This document shows, one piece after another, positions 13,549 to 24,090 of a stretch of 64,000 nucleotides of DNA. The DNA comes from Pseudarthrobacter sp. NamE2 (GTDB lineage: Bacteria > Actinomycetota > Actinomycetes > Actinomycetales > Micrococcaceae). Position numbers and translations under genes: made by a program. Numbering within the stretch: the stretch's first letter is position 1; every line of letters begins with the position of its first letter. Below the pieces are notes generated by a model. The model saw only the letters and a list, made by a program, of their open reading frames with translations, did not search any database and was not told the DNA's origin. The stretch covers positions 186,001-250,000 of the forward strand of contig NZ_VAHN01000001.1 of NCBI RefSeq assembly GCF_005796205.1, given 5' to 3'.

Positions 13549-13632
13549 ATCCGAAAGCCTAGGTGCGCAGCGCAGGACTACCAAGGACAATATGAGTGCG
13601 GCAGTATGCATGTGACCATCACCGCGTCCCTG

Positions 13633-13648
13633 CGGCACGGGCGTGCCG
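13633..13648. promoter_or_regulatory. Palindrome between divergent prsW and pyrR
   Basis: A perfect 7-base-pair inverted repeat with a 2-base centre (CGGCACG GG CGTGCCG) lies in the 180-base divergent region, 17 bases upstream of a candidate pyrR -35 box. It could be an operator or a small hairpin. No binding protein can be named from sequence. Confidence 0.35.
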
Positions 13649-13665
13649 AAGCCTCTGTGGTAATT

Positions 13666-13695
13666 TTGGAACCGCACATGATCCTTTTTTAATTC
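13666..13695 (+). promoter_or_regulatory. Candidate pyr operon promoter
   Basis: TTGGAA (13666-13671), an 18-base spacer and TAATTC (13690-13695). Transcription would begin near 13703, leaving a leader of about 26 bases before pyrR. That is too short for a Bacillus-type PyrR attenuator, so any PyrR control would have to act at the ribosome binding site. Confidence 0.35.
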
Positions 13696-13728
13696 CGTCC
13701 TGTGAGGCGGGGAAAGGGGAGACGAGCG

Positions 13729-14316
13729 TTGACTTTTGTCACCAGCGCACCGGTTCCAGCCAGGACAGTCCTGAACCAGGCTGACATCGACCGGGCACTT
13801 ACTCGTATCGCCCATGAGATCCTTGAGGCCAACAAAGGGTCCCAGGACCTGGTCCTGCTGGGCATCCCGCGCCGCGGTTACCCGCTGGCTGTCCGGCTTG
13901 CCGAAAAAATTGCCGCCGCGGACAGCACCGTTGATGCTGCCGCAATCGTGGGCCAGCTTGACGTGACGATGTTCCGCGACGACCTCTCCCGCCAGGGAAC
14001 CCGGCCGCCCTATCCCACCAGGCTGCCGCGCACCGGCATCGACAACAAGGTCGTGGTGCTCATCGATGACGTCCTGTACTCCGGCCGCACCATTCGCGCC
14101 GCCCTGGATGCCCTGGTGGACCTTGGCCGCCCCCGCATCGTCCGGCTGGCCGTCCTGATTGACCGCGGCCACCGTGAACTCCCCATCCGCGCCGACCACG
14201 TGGGCAAGAACCTCCCCACCTCATCTGCGGAGAAGGTCCGGGTCCGGCTCGAAGAAACCGACACACCCCCCGGCGGCACCCCCGTCAATGAAGTAGTGAT
14301 CGAAGGCGGCCTGTGA
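13729..14316 (+). CDS. pyrR: Bifunctional pyr operon regulator / uracil phosphoribosyltransferase PyrR
   Basis: A 195-residue type I phosphoribosyltransferase-fold protein. PyrR binds pyr mRNA in response to UMP and may salvage uracil. I read the start as TTG 13729, with GGGAAAGGGGAG upstream; the first in-frame ATG, 27 bases before it, lies ahead of that site. The PRPP-binding motif [18 protein letters not shown] is at about residue 107, and the arginine-rich [15 protein letters not shown] segment precedes it. It heads the pyrimidine gene cluster, and its stop overlaps the pyrB start by 4 bases, so the cluster is probably autoregulated. Confidence 0.93.
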   Translation: MTFVTSAPVPARTVLNQADIDRALTRIAHEILEANKGSQDLVLLGIPRRGYPLAVRLAEKIAAADSTVDAAAIVGQLDVTMFRDDLSRQGTRPPYPTRLPRTGIDNKVVVLIDDVLYSGRTIRAALDALVDLGRPRIVRLAVLIDRGHRELPIRADHVGKNLPTSSAEKVRVRLEETDTPPGGTPVNEVVIEGGL

Positions 14317-15341
14317 AGCACCTGCTCTCCACCCAGGACCTCAGCCGGACGAATGCCATCAGGATCCTCGACACCGCCGAGGAAATGGCGGCGGTGGGGG
14401 ACCGGGAGGTCAAGAAGCTCCCCGCCCTGCGGGGCCGGACCGTAGTGAACCTCTTCTTCGAGGACTCCACCCGCACCCGCATCTCCTTCGAGGCCGCGGC
14501 GAAGCGCCTTTCGGCGGACGTCATCAACTTCGCCGCCAAGGGCTCCTCGGTGTCCAAGGGGGAGTCCCTCAAGGACACGGCCCAGACGCTGTCCGCAATG
14601 GGTGCGGACGCCGTCGTCATCCGGCACTGGGCCTCGGGCGCGCCGCACCGGCTGGCTGCGACGGACTGGATCGACGCCGCCGTTATCAACGCCGGCGACG
14701 GCACCCATGAGCACCCCACCCAGGCGCTGCTGGATGCGTTCACCATGCGCCGGCACTGGGCGAAGCTTGCCGGGACGGAATCCGAGGGCGCCGACCTGAA
14801 GGGGATGCGCGTCGCCATTGCCGGCGATGTCCTGCACTCCCGCGTGGCACGCTCCAACGTGTGGCTCCTCCAGACCCTCGGCGCCGACGTCACCCTGGTG
14901 GCGCCGCCCACGCTGCTCCCCATCGGCGTCGAAAAGTGGCCCTGCGAGGTGAGCTACAACCTGGACGAAACGCTGGCGCAGGGCGTGGACGCGGTCATGA
15001 TGCTGCGGGTCCAGGGCGAGCGGATGAACGCCTCGTACTTCCCCAGCACCCGTGAATACTCGCGCCGCTGGGGCTTTGACGACAACCGCCTGAAGGCCCT
15101 CGACCGGTTCGGCCTGAAGGACACCATCATCATGCACCCGGGCCCGATGAACCGCGGCCTGGAAATTTCCGCGGCGGCCGCGGACTCGCCGCGGTCCACC
15201 GTCCTGGCCCAGGTCCGCAACGGCGTGTCCGTGCGGATGGCCGCCCTGTACCTGCTGCTCTCCGGGGATACCCGTGAAGCAGCCGCCGCACCGGTCCTGG
15301 CCTCGGCCGGCGCCGCCCATTCCACCAAGGAGAGCAACTGA
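14313..15341 (+). CDS. pyrB: Aspartate carbamoyltransferase catalytic subunit
   Basis: A 342-residue enzyme that joins carbamoyl phosphate and aspartate, the first committed step of UMP synthesis. The GTG start overlaps the pyrR stop. The carbamoyl-phosphate motif [13 protein letters not shown] is at about residue 47, the [10 protein letters not shown] motif at about 134, and the aspartate-binding end MHPGPMNRG at about 272. No pyrI regulatory subunit gene is nearby, as usual for actinobacteria. The stop overlaps the pyrC ATG by one base. Confidence 0.96.
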   Translation: MKHLLSTQDLSRTNAIRILDTAEEMAAVGDREVKKLPALRGRTVVNLFFEDSTRTRISFEAAAKRLSADVINFAAKGSSVSKGESLKDTAQTLSAMGADAVVIRHWASGAPHRLAATDWIDAAVINAGDGTHEHPTQALLDAFTMRRHWAKLAGTESEGADLKGMRVAIAGDVLHSRVARSNVWLLQTLGADVTLVAPPTLLPIGVEKWPCEVSYNLDETLAQGVDAVMMLRVQGERMNASYFPSTREYSRRWGFDDNRLKALDRFGLKDTIIMHPGPMNRGLEISAAAADSPRSTVLAQVRNGVSVRMAALYLLLSGDTREAAAAPVLASAGAAHSTKESN

Positions 15342-16678
15342 TGCCAGGCAACACCGGAACCTACCTGATCCGCGGCGCCTCAATCCTGGGCGGCGCACCG
15401 GCGGACCTCCTGATCCGGGACGGCGTCATCGCCGAAACCGGAACCGGCCTCTCAGCTGACGGCGCCACAGTCATCGATGCCGCCGCCCTGGTGGCACTTC
15501 CCGGCATGGTGGATGTGCACACCCACCTCCGCGAACCCGGCCGCGAGGACGCCGAAACCGTGGAAACCGGTACCCGCGCAGCGGCGCTTGGGGGCTACAC
15601 CGCCGTGCATGCCATGGCGAACAGCACCCCCGTAGCGGACACCGCCGGCGTGGTGGAGCAGGTCTACTCCTTGGGCCGGGCCGCCGGCTGGGTGGATGTA
15701 CGGCCCGTCGGTGCCGTCACCGTTGGCCTTGCTGGGGAGCAACTGGCGGAACTCGGCGCCATGGCAGATTCCCGCGCCCGGGTCCGGATGTTCTCCGATG
15801 ACGGCATCTGCGTCCACGACCCCGTCCTCATGCGCCGGGCGCTGGAGTACGTCAAGGCGTTCGACGGCGTCGTGGCACAGCATGCGCAGGAACCCCGCCT
15901 CACCGCCGGTGCCCAGATGAACGAGGGCGAGGTATCAGCAGTCCTCGGCCTCACCGGCTGGCCCGCGGTCGCCGAAGAAAGCATCATCGCCCGCGATGTC
16001 CTGCTCGCCCAGCACGTGGGCTCACGCCTCCATGTTTGCCACGTGTCCACGGCCGGTTCCGTGGAGATCATCCGCTGGGCCAAGCAACGCGGCATCAACG
16101 TCACCGCCGAGGTCACGCCGCACCACCTCCTGCTCACCGATGACCTGGTCCGCAGCTACGACCCCGTCTTCAAGGTGAACCCGCCCCTGCGGACCGACGC
16201 CGACGTGCAGGCGTTGCGCGCCGGGCTGGCGGACGGCACCATCGACGTCGTAGGCACGGACCATGCACCCCACCCCAGCGAGCACAAGGAATGCGAGTGG
16301 GCCCAGGCAGCCATGGGCATGACCGGCCTGGAGACAGCCCTGTCCGTAGTGCAGCACACGATGATCGAAACCGGGATGATGACCTGGGCCGACTTTGCCC
16401 GCGTCACCTCCACGGCGGCGGCCAGGATCGGCCGGCTCGAGGACCAGGGCCGGCCGCTGGAGGCAGGGGAGCCGGCCAACGTAATCCTGGTGGACCCGGC
16501 CGCGCGCTGGACCGTCGACCCGTACCGGATGGCCACCATGGGACGGAACTCGCCCTTCAAGGGCCGCGAGCTGCCGGGCAAGGTGGTGGCCACGTTCTTC
16601 AAGGGGCACCCCACCGTCCTGGACGGCGGACTCAACACCCCGTTCCCGTACGCAGCCGCTCCGGCAGGTGCCGCCTGA
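15341..16678 (+). CDS. pyrC: Dihydroorotase
   Basis: A 445-residue amidohydrolase that cyclises carbamoyl aspartate to dihydroorotate. It is the longer, type I (allantoinase-like) form. The zinc-ligand motif DVHTHLREPG is at about residue 57, the downstream histidines are in HVCHVSTAGS and EVTPHHLLL, and the catalytic aspartate is in GTDHAPHP (about residue 307). The ATG overlaps the pyrB stop (TGATG arrangement), and the stop overlaps the start of the next small gene, so it is embedded in the operon. Confidence 0.95.
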   Translation: MPGNTGTYLIRGASILGGAPADLLIRDGVIAETGTGLSADGATVIDAAALVALPGMVDVHTHLREPGREDAETVETGTRAAALGGYTAVHAMANSTPVADTAGVVEQVYSLGRAAGWVDVRPVGAVTVGLAGEQLAELGAMADSRARVRMFSDDGICVHDPVLMRRALEYVKAFDGVVAQHAQEPRLTAGAQMNEGEVSAVLGLTGWPAVAEESIIARDVLLAQHVGSRLHVCHVSTAGSVEIIRWAKQRGINVTAEVTPHHLLLTDDLVRSYDPVFKVNPPLRTDADVQALRAGLADGTIDVVGTDHAPHPSEHKECEWAQAAMGMTGLETALSVVQHTMIETGMMTWADFARVTSTAAARIGRLEDQGRPLEAGEPANVILVDPAARWTVDPYRMATMGRNSPFKGRELPGKVVATFFKGHPTVLDGGLNTPFPYAAAPAGAA

Positions 16679-17199
16679 TGGACAAAATCCTTCCCGGACT
16701 GGCGATGCTGGCGATTGCCGCCGTCGTCTTTGTCCTTCTTGCGATCGGCTGGCGGAACCGCCTTCGGCGGCAGTCCGACGTCGACCCGTTGCCCCCGGTG
16801 CCCGAGGCACCCGGTGAGCCGGGCGCCTTTGCCGAGGGCCAGTACGTTGCCACCACCACCGGCGGCGACTGGCTGGACCGGATCGCCGTGCACGGGCTCG
16901 GCATCCGCACCAACTCCACGCTGGCGGTGTACCCCCACGGGGTCCTCTTCGGCCGCTCAGGCGCCCAGGCCGTCTACATTCCCGCAGCCTCCCTCCGCGG
17001 CGTCCGGCTGGACAGCGGCATGACCGGCAAGTTCGTGGAAAAGGACGGCCTGCTGGTACTGACGTGGATGCTCGGCGCGCACGAGCTGGACACCGGCTTC
17101 CGTACCCGGCGCGCCACGGACAAGGACACGCTGTACGCAGCGCTCCAGGACCTCATCTCCACGGCACCGGCAGCAGGTGGTGCCGGCAGTGGACAGTAA
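16678..17199 (+). CDS. Membrane-anchored PH-like domain protein of the pyr operon
   Basis: A 173-residue protein whose ATG overlaps the pyrC stop. It has one N-terminal membrane helix ([18 protein letters not shown]), a short linker, and a domain of about 110 residues rich in beta-strand patterns ([33 protein letters not shown], then ELDTGFRTR). Actinobacteria carry such a PH-like protein between pyrC and carA. No enzymatic motif is visible. It may tether or sense something at the membrane for pyrimidine synthesis, but that is speculation. Confidence 0.75.
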   Translation: MDKILPGLAMLAIAAVVFVLLAIGWRNRLRRQSDVDPLPPVPEAPGEPGAFAEGQYVATTTGGDWLDRIAVHGLGIRTNSTLAVYPHGVLFGRSGAQAVYIPAASLRGVRLDSGMTGKFVEKDGLLVLTWMLGAHELDTGFRTRRATDKDTLYAALQDLISTAPAAGGAGSGQ

Positions 17200-18526
17200 A
17201 GCAGCGGACACCAGAGCCGCGAAACCGACAGCAGCGACAAACCCAGCAGTGAAAGCGAATACAGTGACAGCAACTACCTCCGCTCCGGCAGTCCTCGTCC
17301 TCGAAGACGGCCGCATCTTCCGCGGGACCAGCTATGGCGCCACCGGAACGGCGCTGGGCGAAGCCGTCTTCGCCACCGGCATGACCGGCTACCAGGAAAC
17401 CATCACCGACCCCTCCTACGCCCGCCAGCTGGTGGTCCAGACCGCACCGCACATCGGCAACACCGGCGTGAACAGCGAGGACGCAGAATCCCGCCGCATC
17501 TGGGTTGCCGGCTACATCGTCCGCGACGCCGCGCGCCGGCCCTCCAACTGGCGCTCCGAGCGTTCCCTGGACGAGGAACTCGCGGAACAGGGCATTGTGG
17601 GCATCCAGGGCGTGGACACCCGCGCCATCACCCGCCACCTGCGCGAGCACAAGACCATGCGTGCCGGAATCTTCTCCGGTGACGCCGCCGCCGGCACGGA
17701 CAAGGAACTCCTGGACGCCGTCCTGGCCAGCGCCCCCATGGAAGGCTCCCGCCTGGCCGAGGAAGTCAGCGTGGACCAGGCCTACGTGGTGGAACCGAAG
17801 GACCACGGCTGGGACGGGGACCCGCTCTTCACCGTCGCCGCGATCGACCTCGGCATCAAGGCCATGACCCCGGTCCGGTTCGCCGAACGCGGCGTCCGCG
17901 TCCACGTCCTGCCGGCCACCGCCACCCTGGAGGACGTCAAGGCCGTGAACCCGGACGGCGTCTTCATGTCCAACGGCCCCGGCGACCCCGCCACCGCCGA
18001 AACGCAGGTCAAGCTGCTCCGCTCCGTCCTCGACGAGAAGCTGCCCTACTTCGGCATCTGCTTCGGCAACCAGATCCTGGGCCGCGCCCTCGGGTTCGGC
18101 ACCTACAAGCTCCGCTACGGCCACCGCGGCATCAACCAGCCGGTGATGGACCGCCGCACGGGCAAGGTGGAGATCACCTCCCAGAACCACGGCTTTGCCG
18201 TGGACGCACCGCTCGACGGCGCCACGCAGGCACCCGAGGCGCGTTACGGCCGGGTGGAGGTCAGCCACGTGAGCCTGAACGACGACGTGGTGGAAGGCCT
18301 CGCCTGCCTGGACATCCCGGCGTTTTCCGTGCAGTACCACCCAGAGGCCGCAGCCGGCCCGCACGACGCCGCCTACCTCTTCGACCGGTTCATTGAACTG
18401 ATGGACGGAACCCGCGACGGCCGGACCGCCAACCTGTCCAAGGAACCGGTGGACTCCGTGCACAATCCGATCGACCGCGCCGCTGCCGGCCAGCAGGACG
18501 CCAACAAGACTGAGGACGAAAAGTAA
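17189..18526 (+). CDS. carA: Carbamoyl-phosphate synthase small (glutamine amidotransferase) subunit
   Basis: Releases ammonia from glutamine for the large subunit. The class I amidotransferase triad is present: the cysteine in [15 protein letters not shown], plus the His and Glu in [11 protein letters not shown]. The N-terminal half has [16 protein letters not shown] and [14 protein letters not shown]. The start is uncertain. GTG 17189 has AGGTGG about 8 bases upstream and overlaps the previous gene by 11 bases, giving 445 residues. GTG 17264 would begin at the conserved part but has a weak ribosome site, and GTG 17177 is also open. The first ~25 residues from 17189 are Ala/Thr/Lys-rich and unconserved in look. 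Confidence 0.95.
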   Translation: MDSKAADTRAAKPTAATNPAVKANTVTATTSAPAVLVLEDGRIFRGTSYGATGTALGEAVFATGMTGYQETITDPSYARQLVVQTAPHIGNTGVNSEDAESRRIWVAGYIVRDAARRPSNWRSERSLDEELAEQGIVGIQGVDTRAITRHLREHKTMRAGIFSGDAAAGTDKELLDAVLASAPMEGSRLAEEVSVDQAYVVEPKDHGWDGDPLFTVAAIDLGIKAMTPVRFAERGVRVHVLPATATLEDVKAVNPDGVFMSNGPGDPATAETQVKLLRSVLDEKLPYFGICFGNQILGRALGFGTYKLRYGHRGINQPVMDRRTGKVEITSQNHGFAVDAPLDGATQAPEARYGRVEVSHVSLNDDVVEGLACLDIPAFSVQYHPEAAAGPHDAAYLFDRFIELMDGTRDGRTANLSKEPVDSVHNPIDRAAAGQQDANKTEDEK

Positions 18527-21500
18527 TGCCCAAGAGAACAGACCTGAAGAGTGTCCTGGTCATCGGATCCGGACCCATCGTCATCGGCCAGGCCGCCGAG
18601 TTCGACTACTCCGGCACGCAGGCACTGCGCATCCTCAAGGAGGAAGGCCTGCGGGTCATCCTGGTGAACTCCAACCCGGCCACCATCATGACGGACCCCG
18701 AGTTCGCCGACGCCACCTACATCGAGCCCATTACTCCCGAGGTGGTGGAGAAGATCATCGCCAAGGAACGCCCGGACGCCGTCCTGCCCACCCTGGGCGG
18801 GCAGACCGCGCTGAACACCGCCATCGCGCTGGACAAGAACGGCGTGCTCGAGAAGTACAACGTGGAACTGATCGGCGCGAACATCGCCGCCATTGAGCTC
18901 GGCGAGGACCGCGAGAAGTTCAAGGGCGTGGTGGAGCGCTGCGGCGCCGAGTCCGCCCGCAGCCACATCATCCACACCATGGACGAGGCCTTCAAGGCCG
19001 CCGAGGAACTCGGCTACCCCATGGTGGTGCGGCCTTCCTTCACCATGGGCGGCCTCGGTTCCGGCCTGGCCTACAACGAGGACGACCTGCGCCGCATCGT
19101 CGGCCAGGGCCTGCAGTACAGCCCCACCACCGAGGTGCTGCTCGAAGAGAGCATCCTCGGCTGGAAGGAATACGAGCTCGAGATGATGCGGGACAAGAAC
19201 GACAACGTGGTTGTCGTCTGCTCCATCGAGAACTTCGACCCCGTCGGCGTCCACACCGGCGACTCGATCACGGTGGCCCCGGCGCTGACCCTGACGGACC
19301 GCGAGTACCAGAAGCTGCGCGACGTCGCGATCGCCGTTATCCGCGAGGTGGGCGTGGACACGGGCGGCTGCAACATCCAGTTCGCGATTGACCCCGCCAC
19401 CGGCCGCGTCGTCGTCATCGAAATGAACCCCCGCGTGTCCCGGTCCTCCGCCCTGGCGTCCAAGGCCACCGGTTTCGCCATCGCGAAGATCGCCACCAAG
19501 CTCTCGCTGGGCTACACGCTGGATGAGATCCCCAACGACATCACCCAGAAGACGCCCGCGTCCTTCGAGCCCACCCTCGACTACGTGGTGGTCAAGGTCC
19601 CGCGCTTCGCATTCGAGAAGTTCCCGGCCGCGGACAACACGCTGACCACCACCATGAAGTCCGTGGGCGAAGCCATGGCCATGGGCCGCAACTTCACCGA
19701 GGCCCTGCAGAAAGCGCTGCGCTCCCTTGAGCAGAAGGGCTCGCAGCTGGACTTCAGCAGCGTTCCCGAATGGGAGGTCGCCGAGCTCATCGAAAAAGCC
19801 AAGCGCCCCACCACCGAACGCCTCCACCAGGTCCAGCGCGCCCTCCTGGGCGGCGCCACCGTGGAGCAGCTGTTCGACGCCACGAAGATCGACCCCTGGT
19901 TCCTGGACCAGCTGCAGCTGTTGAACGAGATTTCCCGCGAAATCCGCAATTCAGGCGCCCTCACCAAGGACATGCTGCAGCGGGCCAAGCGCCACGGCTT
20001 CTCCGATGAGCAGATCGGTGCCCTGACGCACAACTCCGAGGCCGTGGTCCGCGGGGTCCGGCAGGCCCTCGGCATCCGCCCGGTCTACAAGACCGTGGAC
20101 ACCTGCGCCGCAGAGTTCGCCGCGTACACCCCGTACCACTACTCGGCCTACGACGAAGAGGACGAGGTGGCGCTGCACTCCAAGCCGTCCATCATCATCC
20201 TGGGTTCCGGCCCCAACCGCATCGGCCAGGGCATCGAATTCGACTACTCGTGCGTCCATGCGTCGATGGCGCTGCGCAAGGCCGGCTACGAGACGGTGAT
20301 GGTCAACTGCAACCCGGAGACCGTCTCCACCGACTACGACATCTCCACCCGCCTGTACTTCGAGCCGCTGACCCTCGAGGACGTGTTGGAGGTCATCGCC
20401 GCCGAGGAACGCACCGGCGGAGTCATGGGCGTGTTCGTCCAGCTCGGCGGCCAGACCCCGCTGAAGCTTGCACAGCAGCTGGCGGACGCCGGTGTTCCCA
20501 TCCTCGGCACCTCCCCGGAGGCCATCGACCTCGCCGAACACCGCGGCGCGTTCGCCCGGGTGCTGGACCAGGCCGGCCTGGTTTCCCCGAAGAACGGCAC
20601 GGCCGTCTCCTTCGAGGACGCCAAGAAGATCGCTGACGAGATCGGCTACCCCGTGCTGGTCCGCCCGTCCTACGTCCTGGGCGGCCGCGGCATGGAAATC
20701 GTCTACGACGAGGCCAACCTCTCCCGGTACATCGCCAACGCCACCGAGATCACCCCCGACCACCCGGTCCTGATCGACCGCTTCCTCGAGGACGCCGTCG
20801 AAATCGACGTCGACGCCCTCTTCGACGGCACCGACCTCTACTTGGGCGGCATCATGGAGCACATCGAGGAAGCCGGCATCCACTCCGGTGACTCCGCATG
20901 CGTCCTGCCGCCCATCACCCTGGGGAGCAACGTCGTCGAACGCGTCCGCACCGCCACCCGCGCCATCGCGGAAGGCGTAGGCGTGCGCGGCCTGATCAAC
21001 ATCCAGTTCGCGCTGGCCTCCGATGTCCTGTACGTGCTCGAAGCCAACCCGCGCGCCTCCCGGACGGTACCGTTCGTCTCCAAGGCCACAGGCGTGCAGA
21101 TGGCCAAGGCCGCTGCCCTGATCGGCACCGGCGTGACCATCAACCAGCTGCGCACGGCCTACAAGATGCTGCCGGAAACCGGCGACGGGTCCACCCTGCC
21201 GCTGGACGCCCCGGTGGCCGTCAAGGAAGCCGTCCTGCCGTTCAGCCGCTTCCGCACTCCGCAGGGCAAGGTGGTGGACTCGCTGCTCGGCCCGGAAATG
21301 CGTTCCACCGGCGAAGTCATGGGCATCGACAAGCACTTCGACACCGCGTTCGCGAAGAGCCAGGCCGGCGCCAACAATGCGCTGCCCACCGAAGGCAAGG
21401 TCTTTGTGTCGGTCGCCAACCGCGACAAGCGTTCCGTGATCATGGGCGTCAAGCGCCTGTCCGACCTCGGGTTCGAGATTGTGTCCACCGGCGGTACCGC

Positions 21501-21858
21501 CGACGTCCTGCGCCGCAACGGCATCCAGGCCACCCCGGTCCGCAAGGTGGCCGAGGGCAGCAGCGCCGAAGGGGAAGGCACCATCGCCGACCTCGTAGTG
21601 GCCGGCCAGATCGACATGGTGTTCAACACCCCGTCCGGCGGCGAAGCCCGCAGCGACGGCTACGAACTCCGTGCCGCCGCAACCTCCATCGGCATCCCCT
21701 GCATCACCACGGTGGCCGAGTTCAACGCCGCGGTCCAGGCCATCGAGGCACAGCGCACCTACGAGTGGTCCGTGACCAGCCTGCAGGAGCACGCTGCAGC
21801 CCTGGGCGAGTCGCAGAAGGCAGCTGCCTCGCAGAAGGCGGCCCTGCAGAATGCCTGA
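18526..21858 (+). CDS. carB: Carbamoyl-phosphate synthase large subunit
   Basis: An 1110-residue synthetase that makes carbamoyl phosphate for both pyrimidine and arginine synthesis. The internal duplication is clear. [21 protein letters not shown] opens the first half and [20 protein letters not shown] the second, each followed by an ATP-grasp domain ([15 protein letters not shown] and [15 protein letters not shown]). The final ~140 residues are the allosteric MGS-like domain ([21 protein letters not shown]). The ATG overlaps the carA stop by one base, and 8 bases overlap with pyrF. Length is normal. Confidence 0.97.
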   Translation: MPKRTDLKSVLVIGSGPIVIGQAAEFDYSGTQALRILKEEGLRVILVNSNPATIMTDPEFADATYIEPITPEVVEKIIAKERPDAVLPTLGGQTALNTAIALDKNGVLEKYNVELIGANIAAIELGEDREKFKGVVERCGAESARSHIIHTMDEAFKAAEELGYPMVVRPSFTMGGLGSGLAYNEDDLRRIVGQGLQYSPTTEVLLEESILGWKEYELEMMRDKNDNVVVVCSIENFDPVGVHTGDSITVAPALTLTDREYQKLRDVAIAVIREVGVDTGGCNIQFAIDPATGRVVVIEMNPRVSRSSALASKATGFAIAKIATKLSLGYTLDEIPNDITQKTPASFEPTLDYVVVKVPRFAFEKFPAADNTLTTTMKSVGEAMAMGRNFTEALQKALRSLEQKGSQLDFSSVPEWEVAELIEKAKRPTTERLHQVQRALLGGATVEQLFDATKIDPWFLDQLQLLNEISREIRNSGALTKDMLQRAKRHGFSDEQIGALTHNSEAVVRGVRQALGIRPVYKTVDTCAAEFAAYTPYHYSAYDEEDEVALHSKPSIIILGSGPNRIGQGIEFDYSCVHASMALRKAGYETVMVNCNPETVSTDYDISTRLYFEPLTLEDVLEVIAAEERTGGVMGVFVQLGGQTPLKLAQQLADAGVPILGTSPEAIDLAEHRGAFARVLDQAGLVSPKNGTAVSFEDAKKIADEIGYPVLVRPSYVLGGRGMEIVYDEANLSRYIANATEITPDHPVLIDRFLEDAVEIDVDALFDGTDLYLGGIMEHIEEAGIHSGDSACVLPPITLGSNVVERVRTATRAIAEGVGVRGLINIQFALASDVLYVLEANPRASRTVPFVSKATGVQMAKAAALIGTGVTINQLRTAYKMLPETGDGSTLPLDAPVAVKEAVLPFSRFRTPQGKVVDSLLGPEMRSTGEVMGIDKHFDTAFAKSQAGANNALPTEGKVFVSVANRDKRSVIMGVKRLSDLGFEIVSTGGTADVLRRNGIQATPVRKVAEGSSAEGEGTIADLVVAGQIDMVFNTPSGGEARSDGYELRAAATSIGIPCITTVAEFNAAVQAIEAQRTYEWSVTSLQEHAAALGESQKAAASQKAALQNA

Positions 21859-22711
21859 GCAGGTACCAGGCGCCGGCCGGGAGTCCTTCGGCTCCCGGCT
21901 CGGTGCCGCCATGGCGGCCCGCGGGCCCCTCTGCGTGGGCATCGACCCCCACCCGGCGCTGCTGGGGAGCTGGGGAGTGGACGACGACGCCGAAGGGCTG
22001 CGGCGTTTCTCCCTCACCGTTCTGGAGGCCGTGGCTTCGCTCGCTGCCGCGGTCAAGCCGCAGGTGGCGCTTTACGAGCGCCACGGGTCGGCCGGCATGG
22101 CCGTACTCGAAGAACTGCTTGCCGCGGCCCGCGACGAATCCGTGCTCACCATTGCCGACGCCAAGCGCGGCGATATCGGTTCCACCATGGCGGCCTACGC
22201 TGACGCCTGGCTCCGGGACGGATCCCCGCTGGCAGCGGACTCTGTCACGCTCAGCCCGTACCTGGGCTTCGAGTCGCTGCGTCCGGCGCTGGACCTGGCC
22301 GCCGCAACCGGCCGCGGCGTCTTCGTCCTGGCCCTGACCTCCAACCCGGAGGGCGCCTCGGTCCAGCACGTCGGGGGAGCGGACTCGGTGGCAAACAGGA
22401 TCGCCCAGGCAGCGGCCGCGGAAAACGCCCGCTACCGGGGCAGCCTCGGCTCCGTGGGCCTCGTGGTAGGGGCTACCGTGGGAACTGCATTGTCGGACCT
22501 GGACGTTGACCTTGCCGCGGTCCGTGGGCCCATCCTGGCTCCCGGGCTCGGCGCGCAGGGTGCCACCCCTGCAGACCTGCGGGCCACCTTTGGCGCCGCC
22601 TACCCGCAGGTGCTGGGCACCTCCAGCAGGGATATCCTGTCTGCCGGCCCGGAACTGCGCGGACTGCGTGCAGCCGCTCTCCGGACACGCGACGGGTTGC
22701 TGGCCGGATAG
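21851..22711 (+). CDS. pyrF: Orotidine 5'-phosphate decarboxylase (type 2)
   Basis: A 286-residue enzyme that makes UMP from OMP, the last step of the pathway. The catalytic motif is [21 protein letters not shown], in the longer type 2 form found in actinobacteria and myxobacteria. Near the C-terminus [15 protein letters not shown] is the phosphate-binding region. The ATG lies within the last codons of carB (8-base overlap). It ends the pyr run; pyrD and pyrE are not in the window. Confidence 0.95.
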   Translation: MPEQVPGAGRESFGSRLGAAMAARGPLCVGIDPHPALLGSWGVDDDAEGLRRFSLTVLEAVASLAAAVKPQVALYERHGSAGMAVLEELLAAARDESVLTIADAKRGDIGSTMAAYADAWLRDGSPLAADSVTLSPYLGFESLRPALDLAAATGRGVFVLALTSNPEGASVQHVGGADSVANRIAQAAAAENARYRGSLGSVGLVVGATVGTALSDLDVDLAAVRGPILAPGLGAQGATPADLRATFGAAYPQVLGTSSRDILSAGPELRGLRAAALRTRDGLLAG

Positions 22712-22732
22712 CCTTCCGATTGCAGGGATGCA

Positions 22733-22761
22733 TTGATTCGGACCGCACCAGAGGGTAGTTT
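22733..22761 (+). promoter_or_regulatory. Candidate mihF promoter
   Basis: TTGATT (22733-22738) and TAGTTT (22756-22761) are separated by exactly 17 bases, in the short gap after pyrF. Transcription would start near 22768, about 55 bases before mihF. This fits the separate, growth-linked expression expected of mIHF. Confidence 0.45.
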
Positions 22762-22822
22762 CAGGACAGGTTCAAGGGCGGCCGCCTTTGGATGCAATCC
22801 GCCGAATCCGGGGGTGTCCGCC

Positions 22823-23140
22823 ATGGTGCTGCGACCATTGTCCGCGTCGGAACGGGCTGACGCCCTGAACAAGGCAGCCGCAGCACGGGCCACCCGGGCG
22901 GCCGCAAAGGAAAGCCTGAAGAACGGCCAGCGGTCGGCAGCGGACATCATTAACTCCGCCATGGAGGACGATGCCCTCGCGCGCATGCGGGTCTCGGAAC
23001 TGCTGGAAGCGCTGCCGGGCATCGGCAAGGTCCGCGCAGCAGCCATCATGGAGCAGCTGGGCATCGCCACGTCCCGCCGGGTCCGGGGTCTCGGCGTGCA
23101 CCAGCGCCAGGCGCTGGTAAATTTTATTGACGAGCATTAG
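22823..23140 (+). CDS. mihF: Integration host factor, actinobacterial type (mIHF)
   Basis: A 105-residue nucleoid-associated DNA-binding protein unrelated to the enterobacterial IHF subunits. I placed the start at ATG 22823 ([19 protein letters not shown]). The helix-turn-helix-like core [21 protein letters not shown] (helix-hairpin-helix) and [14 protein letters not shown] follow. The mycobacterial homologue was found as a host factor for phage L5 integration and also organises the chromosome. Gene order mihF-gmk-rpoZ-coaBC-metK-priA is conserved in actinobacteria. Confidence 0.93.
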   Translation: MVLRPLSASERADALNKAAAARATRAAAKESLKNGQRSAADIINSAMEDDALARMRVSELLEALPGIGKVRAAAIMEQLGIATSRRVRGLGVHQRQALVNFIDEH

Positions 23141-23184
23141 GGCGGGTTACCACCCCCCATCCCCGAACTCCGGCAAAGGAATAT

Positions 23185-23778
23185 GTGAGCAAGAAACCGG
23201 GACTGACAGTCCTCGCAGGTCCGACGGCTGTTGGCAAAGGCACCGTGTCCACCTACATCCGCGACAACTATCCCGAGGTATGGCTCTCCGTCTCGGCCAC
23301 CACCAGGGCGCCACGTCCCGGCGAAGTTGACGGGGTCCACTACTTCTTCAAGTCCAAGGAGGAGTTCGAGCGGCTCATTGCCGACGGTGAGCTCCTGGAG
23401 TGGGCAGTGGTGCACGGCCAGAACACCTACGGAACGCTGAAGAGCACCGTAAACCGCGCCATTGCCGAGGGCCGCTCGGTGCTCCTGGAGATCGACCTGC
23501 AGGGTGCACGGCAGGTCAAAGCGGCCGTTCCCAACGCCCAGTTCGTCTTCCTGGCCCCGCCCAGCTGGGACGAAATGGTCCGCCGCCTGGTGGGACGCGG
23601 CACCGAAACGCCCGAGGAACAGCAGCGGCGCCTGGAAACCGCTAAACTGGAACTTGCTGCTGAACCGGAGTTCGACCACACCGTCATCAATGATGACGTC
23701 CGCCGGGCAGCGGACGAGCTTGTTTCACTCATGGGGCTGACCCCGCACCCGCACCTGCCGGAACCGTCAGCCCGTTAG
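23185..23778 (+). CDS. gmk: Guanylate kinase
   Basis: A 197-residue P-loop kinase that converts GMP to GDP. It starts at GTG 23185, with AAAGGAATAT upstream. The Walker A motif GPTAVGKGT is near the N-terminus (about residue 12), then [19 protein letters not shown] (GMP-binding), [15 protein letters not shown] and [12 protein letters not shown]. The length is normal. It is 15 bases upstream of rpoZ, so the two are likely co-transcribed. Confidence 0.95.
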   Translation: MSKKPGLTVLAGPTAVGKGTVSTYIRDNYPEVWLSVSATTRAPRPGEVDGVHYFFKSKEEFERLIADGELLEWAVVHGQNTYGTLKSTVNRAIAEGRSVLLEIDLQGARQVKAAVPNAQFVFLAPPSWDEMVRRLVGRGTETPEEQQRRLETAKLELAAEPEFDHTVINDDVRRAADELVSLMGLTPHPHLPEPSAR

Positions 23779-23793
23779 GAATTTGGAGAATTC

Positions 23794-24054
23794 GTGTCCA
23801 CGAACCTTGAAGGCATCATCAACCCGCCGATCGATTCGCTGCTTGAGGCAGCCGACTCCAAGTACGGCCTGGTGATCTTCGGTGCCAAGCGTGCTCGTCA
23901 GATCAACGCTTACTACGCCCAGCTGCACGAGGGCCTCTTCGAGTATGTCGGCCCGCTGGTCGACACCAAGCTGAACGAGAAGTCCCTTTCCATCGCCCTG
24001 CGCGAGATCAACGAAGGCAAGCTGGTTTCCACGCCGATCGAAGCCGCAGAGTAG
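23794..24054 (+). CDS. rpoZ: RNA polymerase omega subunit
   Basis: An 86-residue subunit that helps fold and stabilise beta' in RNA polymerase. It starts at GTG 23794, with TTTGGAGAA upstream. The core [20 protein letters not shown] and [11 protein letters not shown] are the omega signature, and the C-terminal [13 protein letters not shown] segment is typical of actinobacteria. It lies between gmk and coaBC as in related genomes. Confidence 0.94.
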   Translation: MSTNLEGIINPPIDSLLEAADSKYGLVIFGAKRARQINAYYAQLHEGLFEYVGPLVDTKLNEKSLSIALREINEGKLVSTPIEAAE

Positions 24055-24090
24055 CCTGCCGCTGAACCGGTTGCTGTTGACGGAGGTCAC

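Noticed and set aside
18373-19827. A 484-codon minus-strand open frame opposite carA/carB
   Set aside because: A shadow of carB third-position bias with no recognisable family.
19951-22056. A 701-codon minus-strand open frame opposite carB
   Set aside because: Same shadow effect as opposite alaS; carB has all conserved blocks on the plus strand.
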